In this document: positions 33,142 to 37,311 of the stretch, piece by piece | How positions within the stretch are numbered: the first letter of the stretch is position 1 | Layout of the letters: every line of letters starts with the position of its first letter | Program-made: the position numbers and the translations under genes | Origin: CAYOEV01 sp964403075 | Lineage (GTDB): Bacteria > Bacteroidota > Bacteroidia > Cytophagales > Cyclobacteriaceae | Assembly: GCA_964403075.1 (NCBI GenBank) | Contig: CAYOEV010000027.1 | Location: 1-37,311 of the forward strand | Direction: 5' to 3' | Length of the DNA stretch: 37,311 nt | Notes under the pieces: generated by a model | The model's database searches: none | Told to the model about the DNA's origin: nothing | The model's input: only the letters and a program-made list of their open reading frames with translations

Positions 33142-34857
33142 TTGATCAAACGAGTGTTTCCAATTGTTGATTGGCTGGGCAATTACCACCGTGAATGGTT
33201 GCCAAAAGATATTTTCGCAGGCCTGACGGTGGGTGTTATGCTCATTCCGCAGGGTATGGCGTACGCGCTAATCGCGGGATTACCGCCAGTTTACGGATTG
33301 TATGCGTCCATCGTACCTCAGATTATTTATGCTTTTTTGGGGACTTCGAGACAATTATCCGTGGCGCCCGTAGCGATGGACAGTCTATTGGTGGCGGCCG
33401 GTGTGGGTATGCTGGCGGCAGAGGGGACAGAAACCTATATTGCCTTTGCAATTTTACTGGCAACCATCATGGGTGCCTTTCAATTGTTACTGGGCATTTT
33501 CCGGTTAGGGTTTGTCACAAATTTATTGTCCCGGCCGGTCATCAGTGGATTCACAAGTGGTGCAGCCGTCATCATTGGGATGAACCAACTAAAGTACCTG
33601 CTGGGTGTAGAGCTAACCAAAAGTAACCAGGTGCATCAACTGGTTATGCATGCTGCGGCCCGGCTCACCGAAATACACTGGCTCACTTTCGGCATTGGTG
33701 TGACCGGTATATGCATTATCAAAGGAATAGGAAAATGGCAGCCACGCATACCAGGGGCACTTCTGGCTGTGATCGTGGGTATCGGTCTCGTTTCAGTTTT
33801 CCGACTGCATGAACAGGGGGTAGACATTGTCCAGACCATACCTAGCGGGTTGCCAGTTTTGCAGTGGCCGAACATGACCCTTGGGCGGTGGGGCGAGTTG
33901 TTCCCCCTGGCAATGACCCTGGCCGTAGTAGCTTTCATGGAAGCATTCTCGGTATCCAAGGCCATAGAAGCCAAGCGCAGGAATTATCGGTTGCGACCCA
34001 GTCAGGAACTTATAGCCTTGGGTGCTGCCAATGTCATCGGTTCACTGTTTCAGTCATTTCCGGTGACCGGCGGGTTTTCTCGGTCTGCCGTCAATGAGCA
34101 ATCGAATGCCCAAACACCGCTGGCTGCAATAATCAGTGCCTTGTTGGTGGCATTGACCCTTATGTTTCTGACACCACTGTTTTACCACTTGCCCAAAGCA
34201 ATTTTGGCTTCGGTCATTATGGTCGCGGTATATGGTCTGATAGATGTAAAATATGCGCGCTTTTTGTTGAACAACGGCAAGGTGGAATTTACTCTGTTGT
34301 TGATTACTTTTTTGGTCACTATCAGCTGGAGCATGATCCCCGGAATCGTGACTGGCATTGTGCTGAGTATTTTGATCCTGCTCTACAAGGCCGCCTATCC
34401 CCACCTGGCAGAGTTGGGCCGCTTGAAGGATCACCATGAATTTAGAAATATCAGGCGATTTGAAGATCTGGAACAATGGGAGGAGTTACTGATTTTACGG
34501 GTGGATGCCCCTTTCACGTTCATCAATATTCAATACATCCGAGATGCAATAAACAAAGCGCTACAACGAAAACCCAGTACACATACGGTTATCCTGGATG
34601 GTGGCCCTGTGAATCATCTCGATGCGACGGCAACCGAAGGACTAAAAGATCTGCTACGCTCTTTGAAGGAGCGAAATATTAGCGTGTTGTTTTGCGATTT
34701 TATAGGACCGGTTCGGGATGTGATGCAAAGGTCAGGATTAGCGGAAAACATCGGTGAGGAACACATATTTATAGATTTGAACGAGGCCGTTCGTTATGCC
34801 ACCACTCAGGACAAGGGTCGTTTCAAGGCCTACGCCTTGCAAGCCAATGTGCAGTAG
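33142..34857 (+). CDS. SulP family inorganic anion transporter with STAS domain
   Basis: A 571-residue secondary transporter. Twelve to fourteen membrane segments occupy residues 15-420, with the family hallmark DIFAGLTVGVMLIPQGMAYALIAGLPPVYGLYAS at the front and VTGGFSRSAVNEQSNAQTP in the second repeat. A cytoplasmic STAS domain (about 445-560, with VILDGGPVNHLDATATEGL) ends the protein. It carries sulfate, bicarbonate or a related anion; sulfate or another sulfur anion fits the neighbouring genes best. There is no ATG: the frame closes at a TAA at 33130, leaving TTG 33142 or GTG 33154. A -7 box just upstream implies an almost leaderless mRNA. The product FPIVDWLGNYHREWLPKD begins right after either start, so both are reasonable. 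Confidence 0.9.
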   Translation: MIKRVFPIVDWLGNYHREWLPKDIFAGLTVGVMLIPQGMAYALIAGLPPVYGLYASIVPQIIYAFLGTSRQLSVAPVAMDSLLVAAGVGMLAAEGTETYIAFAILLATIMGAFQLLLGIFRLGFVTNLLSRPVISGFTSGAAVIIGMNQLKYLLGVELTKSNQVHQLVMHAAARLTEIHWLTFGIGVTGICIIKGIGKWQPRIPGALLAVIVGIGLVSVFRLHEQGVDIVQTIPSGLPVLQWPNMTLGRWGELFPLAMTLAVVAFMEAFSVSKAIEAKRRNYRLRPSQELIALGAANVIGSLFQSFPVTGGFSRSAVNEQSNAQTPLAAIISALLVALTLMFLTPLFYHLPKAILASVIMVAVYGLIDVKYARFLLNNGKVEFTLLLITFLVTISWSMIPGIVTGIVLSILILLYKAAYPHLAELGRLKDHHEFRNIRRFEDLEQWEELLILRVDAPFTFINIQYIRDAINKALQRKPSTHTVILDGGPVNHLDATATEGLKDLLRSLKERNISVLFCDFIGPVRDVMQRSGLAENIGEEHIFIDLNEAVRYATTQDKGRFKAYALQANVQ

Positions 34858-34870
34858 TAACATTTGTTAC
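34857..34870. promoter_or_regulatory. Putative Crp/Fnr operator upstream of the CstB-like gene
   Basis: GTAACATTTGTTAC is a perfect inverted repeat (GTAACA / TGTTAC around TT). It begins on the last base of the SulP stop codon and shares the GTnAC-N4-GTTAC form of the site at 33085. Its centre is 29.5 bp before the -7-like box at 34893, within one base of the spacing at the SulP promoter. Confidence 0.6.
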
Positions 34871-34892
34871 AGCCTTCGATGAGGGAAATCCG

Positions 34893-34900
34893 TATTTTTA
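34893..34900 (+). promoter_or_regulatory. -7-like promoter box of the CstB-like gene
   Basis: TATTTTTA differs from TAnnTTTG only in its last base. It lies 23 bp before the chosen ATG at 34924, giving a leader of about 20 bases. Confidence 0.45.
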
Positions 34901-34923
34901 CAAATCAATGCTTAATCAGTGAG

Positions 34924-36336
34924 ATGAAAATAGAACAGATATATACCGGTTGTTTGGCGCAGGGTGCCTATTACATTGAAAGTGAAGGCGAGGCCGCAGT
35001 CATAGATCCCTTGCGAGAATCTGCTCCCTATCTAGAGAAGGCGCAAAAAGAGGGCGCCACCATCAAATACATTTTAGAGACGCACTTCCACGCCGATTTT
35101 GTTTCCGGACATGTAGACTTAGCTGAGAAAACGGGCGCTACCATTGTCTATGGACCAGGTGCGAAAACTGAATTCAGTATGCACGAAGCCAAAGACGGTG
35201 AGGTATTTGAAATAGGTGAAATTAAAATCAAGGTGTTGCACACACCAGGTCATACTTTGGAGAGTACCACCTATTTGCTGATAGACGAAAAAGGAAATGA
35301 GTCTGCCATCTTCAGTGGAGATACCCTATTCATTGGTGATGTGGGTCGTCCTGACCTCGCTCAAAAGGGGGACCTCACACAGGACGACCTGGCGGGTATG
35401 CTTTTCGATAGTTTACGTAACAAAATCATGCCCCTTTCCGATGAGGTAATTGTCTATCCGGCACATGGTGCAGGCTCGGCCTGTGGGAAAAATATGAGCC
35501 AGGAGACCAGCGACCTTTTGGGCAACCAGAAAAAAAACAATTACGCGCTGAGGGCGAATATGACGAAAGCTGAATTTATAGAGGAAGTCACCGATGGGTT
35601 GCTTCCACCCCCGCAATATTTTGCACAAAATGTCGCCATGAACAAGAAAGGGGTAGCAGGTTTGGATAAGATTTTGGAAAAGGGAAATGTACCCTTGGAT
35701 GTGTCAACCTTCGAGGCGATGGCCAATCACGAAGGGGCACTCGTGTTAGATACCCGCTCCCCTCAGGATTTTGCAAGAGGCCATATTCCCAATGCGATCT
35801 TCATCGGGATCGACGGCAATTTTGCTCCCTGGGTGGGTGCTTTAATACCTGATTTAAGTCAGCCCATCATTTTTTTGGCTGACCATGGAAGAGAAGAGGA
35901 AGTCGTCACCCGACTCTCCAGGGTGGGCTACGACAACACGCTTGGCTATCTGGGCGGTGGTTTTGACTCTTGGGTGTATGAAGGAAAGGACGTTGAATCG
36001 GTTCCATCCATTACTGCGAAGGAATTTGCAGAGGTATACGAGCATGAATCTGTAGATATCTTAGATGTAAGGAAGCCAGGTGAGTTCTCTTCAGCGCATG
36101 TGGAAGGTGCCATTAATCTACCGCTGGATTTTATTAATGAAAAAATGGATCATGTAGATAAAGAAAAAACCTACCATGTTCATTGCGCAGGTGGGTACCG
36201 TTCGATGATTGCCGCTTCCATATGCAAGGCTCGAGGTTATCACAAACTGGTAGATGTAGCCGGGGGGTTCAAGGCGATACAAGAAACACAGGTGAAAACT
36301 ACCGACTATATCTGTCCGACCACAATGAAAGAATGA
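34924..36336 (+). CDS. CstB-like persulfide dioxygenase-rhodanese (MBL fold plus two rhodanese domains)
   Basis: A 470-residue protein. The metallo-beta-lactamase part (1-210) is ETHE1-like: H54, H56 and D58 in THFHADFVSGH, H110 in TPGHTLES, D133 in SGDTLFIGDVGRPDL, with the usual AHGAGSACGK (C187). A first rhodanese domain (about 285-350) has Asp320 where the catalytic Cys should be (FLADHGREEE), so it is a pseudo-domain. The second (about 365-455) has Cys421 in HCAGGYRS and should be active. This order is that of staphylococcal CstB, which oxidises persulfide and produces thiosulfate. I start at MKIEQIYTGC because an earlier TTG would lie inside the operator and promoter. It follows SulP and probably has its own activator-dependent promoter. 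Confidence 0.9.
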   Translation: MKIEQIYTGCLAQGAYYIESEGEAAVIDPLRESAPYLEKAQKEGATIKYILETHFHADFVSGHVDLAEKTGATIVYGPGAKTEFSMHEAKDGEVFEIGEIKIKVLHTPGHTLESTTYLLIDEKGNESAIFSGDTLFIGDVGRPDLAQKGDLTQDDLAGMLFDSLRNKIMPLSDEVIVYPAHGAGSACGKNMSQETSDLLGNQKKNNYALRANMTKAEFIEEVTDGLLPPPQYFAQNVAMNKKGVAGLDKILEKGNVPLDVSTFEAMANHEGALVLDTRSPQDFARGHIPNAIFIGIDGNFAPWVGALIPDLSQPIIFLADHGREEEVVTRLSRVGYDNTLGYLGGGFDSWVYEGKDVESVPSITAKEFAEVYEHESVDILDVRKPGEFSSAHVEGAINLPLDFINEKMDHVDKEKTYHVHCAGGYRSMIAASICKARGYHKLVDVAGGFKAIQETQVKTTDYICPTTMKE

Positions 36337-36356
36337 TTCACCATTTACCAGGCAAT

Positions 36357-36374
36357 AAAGGGTTCAGCCCTTTT
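36357..36374 (+). terminator. Short intrinsic terminator after the CstB-like gene
   Basis: Stem AAAGGG / CCCTTT around TTCAG, then a T-run of four, 20 bp beyond the stop codon. The stem is short, so it is a moderate terminator at best, but it lies where one is expected between convergent genes. Confidence 0.5.
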
Positions 36375-36519
36375 CTGACTGTCGGCAGGCATTTTAGAGA
36401 TCATTTGAACGTGGTTAGATAAGTAAGGACTGGCCAGGCTGCAAAATAAACTGTCCGATCGCATGAATTGGCTAAAAACAGGTGGCGCGTCGCGGGTATT
36501 AGATCCTGTTGCCAGAGTT

Positions 36520-37137
36520 TCAAGGGTAGCTTTTCCAGGTACGGTCTTCTATGGCTGCCTGATGGTTCCTGATTTTGGATTGCCAGGTGGGTGTGGCACG
36601 TACTTCTGCTATCTGGATGGCTTCTTCGGCGGCCTCTTCTGCTCTCCGGTAAATGCCATTTTGATACAAAAACCAGGCGTACTTGTCCCACGTCCGATAA
36701 TCCCGATCGATTTTGTAGTTCCAGTGTACACTCACTAGATAAAAACGATTGTGCTTGGGTAACGATTGCAAAACTAAAACCATGGCGAAGACAGAAAATA
36801 TGGGCAGGAAATATTTCAGCTTACGAATTCGTCGTTTTTTGAATAAAAAAATCAGGGAGAATCCAACCGCAAAACCAACCACCCAGCCTGTCAGTGGTAA
36901 AAACTTGACTGTAAAAAGCAAGGCAAGCATCCAGGCGCAAATCACCAGGTTAAATGTAGACCGGATGCGATGATGGGCGAGATCTACAAATCCGAAAAAA
37001 ATCAAGGTGCCCAGTCCGATGACCATTAAAAGGGTGTGAGAAGGAAAGTTCAGAAATCGAATGATTAGTCCCAGGAAGAATACCACGTAGGCAGTGGTTT
37101 TTATGGTCTTCAGCCATTGGAATATAGATGAACGCAT
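36520..37137 (-). CDS. Membrane protein of unknown function with a C-terminal TPR-like helix
   Basis: A 205-residue protein from the ATG at 37137. Four or five hydrophobic helices (about residues 10-30, 34-52, 58-78, 80-98, 104-125) are separated by short basic loops (KKRRIRKLKY). The C-terminal 75 residues are soluble and contain KYAWFLYQNGIYRRAEEAAEEAIQ-type helices reminiscent of one tetratricopeptide repeat. Its early part (TTAYVVFFLGLIIRFLNFPSH) recalls gliding-motility GldL-type membrane helices, but not enough to assign it. An exact -7 box at 37162-37169 lies downstream of an earlier in-frame start at 37230 and supports the short form. It converges on the CstB-like gene. Confidence 0.65.
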   Translation of the reverse strand: MRSSIFQWLKTIKTTAYVVFFLGLIIRFLNFPSHTLLMVIGLGTLIFFGFVDLAHHRIRSTFNLVICAWMLALLFTVKFLPLTGWVVGFAVGFSLIFLFKKRRIRKLKYFLPIFSVFAMVLVLQSLPKHNRFYLVSVHWNYKIDRDYRTWDKYAWFLYQNGIYRRAEEAAEEAIQIAEVRATPTWQSKIRNHQAAIEDRTWKSYP

Positions 37138-37161
37138 GTGCGCAATTTTGCATGGTATTTT

Positions 37162-37169
37162 CAAATATA
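37162..37169 (-). promoter_or_regulatory. -7 promoter box of the last membrane protein
   Basis: TATATTTG on the minus strand matches TAnnTTTG exactly, 24 bp ahead of the ATG at 37137. The remaining 140 bp to the window edge show no gene I can support. Confidence 0.5.
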
Positions 37170-37311
37170 TGATGTCTGTATGTAAGCGACGATTGAAATT
37201 ATACTTCGACTGCTTTCCAGCTAGCCTCATTCTACCATTAAAGGCGTACTGTTCAAGTGGTCAAAAAAAAGTCAGATTGCCGGATGCGATGTCTTATCAA
37301 GGGCACAAAGA

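Noticed and set aside
34864..34923. Earlier TTG start for the CstB-like protein
   Set aside because: It would overlap the palindrome and -7 box, and the added 20 residues are absent from the family pattern.

Overview
The window looks like a chromosomal segment of a Bacteroidota species, probably environmental and possibly from the Saprospiria/Cytophagia side, although that finer placement is a guess. The signs are promoter boxes of the TAnnTTTG type instead of E. coli -10 boxes, a TonB-dependent receptor with an N-terminal carboxypeptidase-regulatory-like domain, a short GyrB (about 650 residues), a BshB1 bacillithiol deacetylase, MiaE, a DUF349 protein and YwqK/MORN-like repeats. I see no rRNA or tRNA genes, no CRISPR array, no transposase and no phage genes. 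It reads as core metabolism mixed with several small accessory modules.

Left part (1-9344). A four-gene minus-strand operon (SDR, acyl-CoA dehydrogenase of the ACAD10/11 type, APH-fold kinase, histidine phosphatase that runs off the window) resembles the phosphorylation-dependent 4-hydroxyacyl-CoA route (LvaD/LvaC/LvaA; ACAD10/11). A perfect inverted repeat sits in its promoter. An 870-bp gene-poor gap follows. Then come a membrane protein that ends after a histidine-kinase phosphoacceptor segment, a small two-TM protein, a TonB-dependent receptor, and a coupled DUF3307/SatD pair.

Middle part (9345-21768). After an AT-rich gap come a small heat-shock protein and a strong bidirectional terminator, then a pfkA-gapN glycolytic operon, a He_PIG-type lipoprotein whose signal peptide appears split by a T6 tract, a small exported protein and an M1 aminopeptidase with its own terminator. 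Upstream of the peptidase on the same strand are gyrB, a CoA-binding protein, a 14-repeat YwqK/MORN-like exported protein and tryptophan 2,3-dioxygenase. Several of these genes overlap.

Right part (21833-37311). Glutaryl-CoA dehydrogenase is divergent from tryptophan dioxygenase and is followed by bshB1. A pdxH-glycosyltransferase pair is divergent from miaE-yqgE-DUF349. Next are a TPP-enzyme/aldehyde dehydrogenase pair and then a sulfur-looking block: a Crp/Fnr regulator with a three-cysteine cluster, a SulP anion transporter, and a CstB-like persulfide dioxygenase-rhodanese. Both the transporter and the dioxygenase have a GTnAC-N4-GTTAC palindrome placed almost identically (centre 28.5 and 29.5 bp) ahead of a TAnnTTTG-like box. 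This fits a local class-II Crp/Fnr regulon and is the most coherent undescribed-looking unit here. The window ends in a multi-TM protein of unknown role.

Start codons were chosen from promoters, overlaps and family N-termini. Several genes are called shorter than the maximal open frame (Hsp20, GyrB, CoA-binding protein, PdxH, BshB1, CstB-like protein, the last membrane protein).
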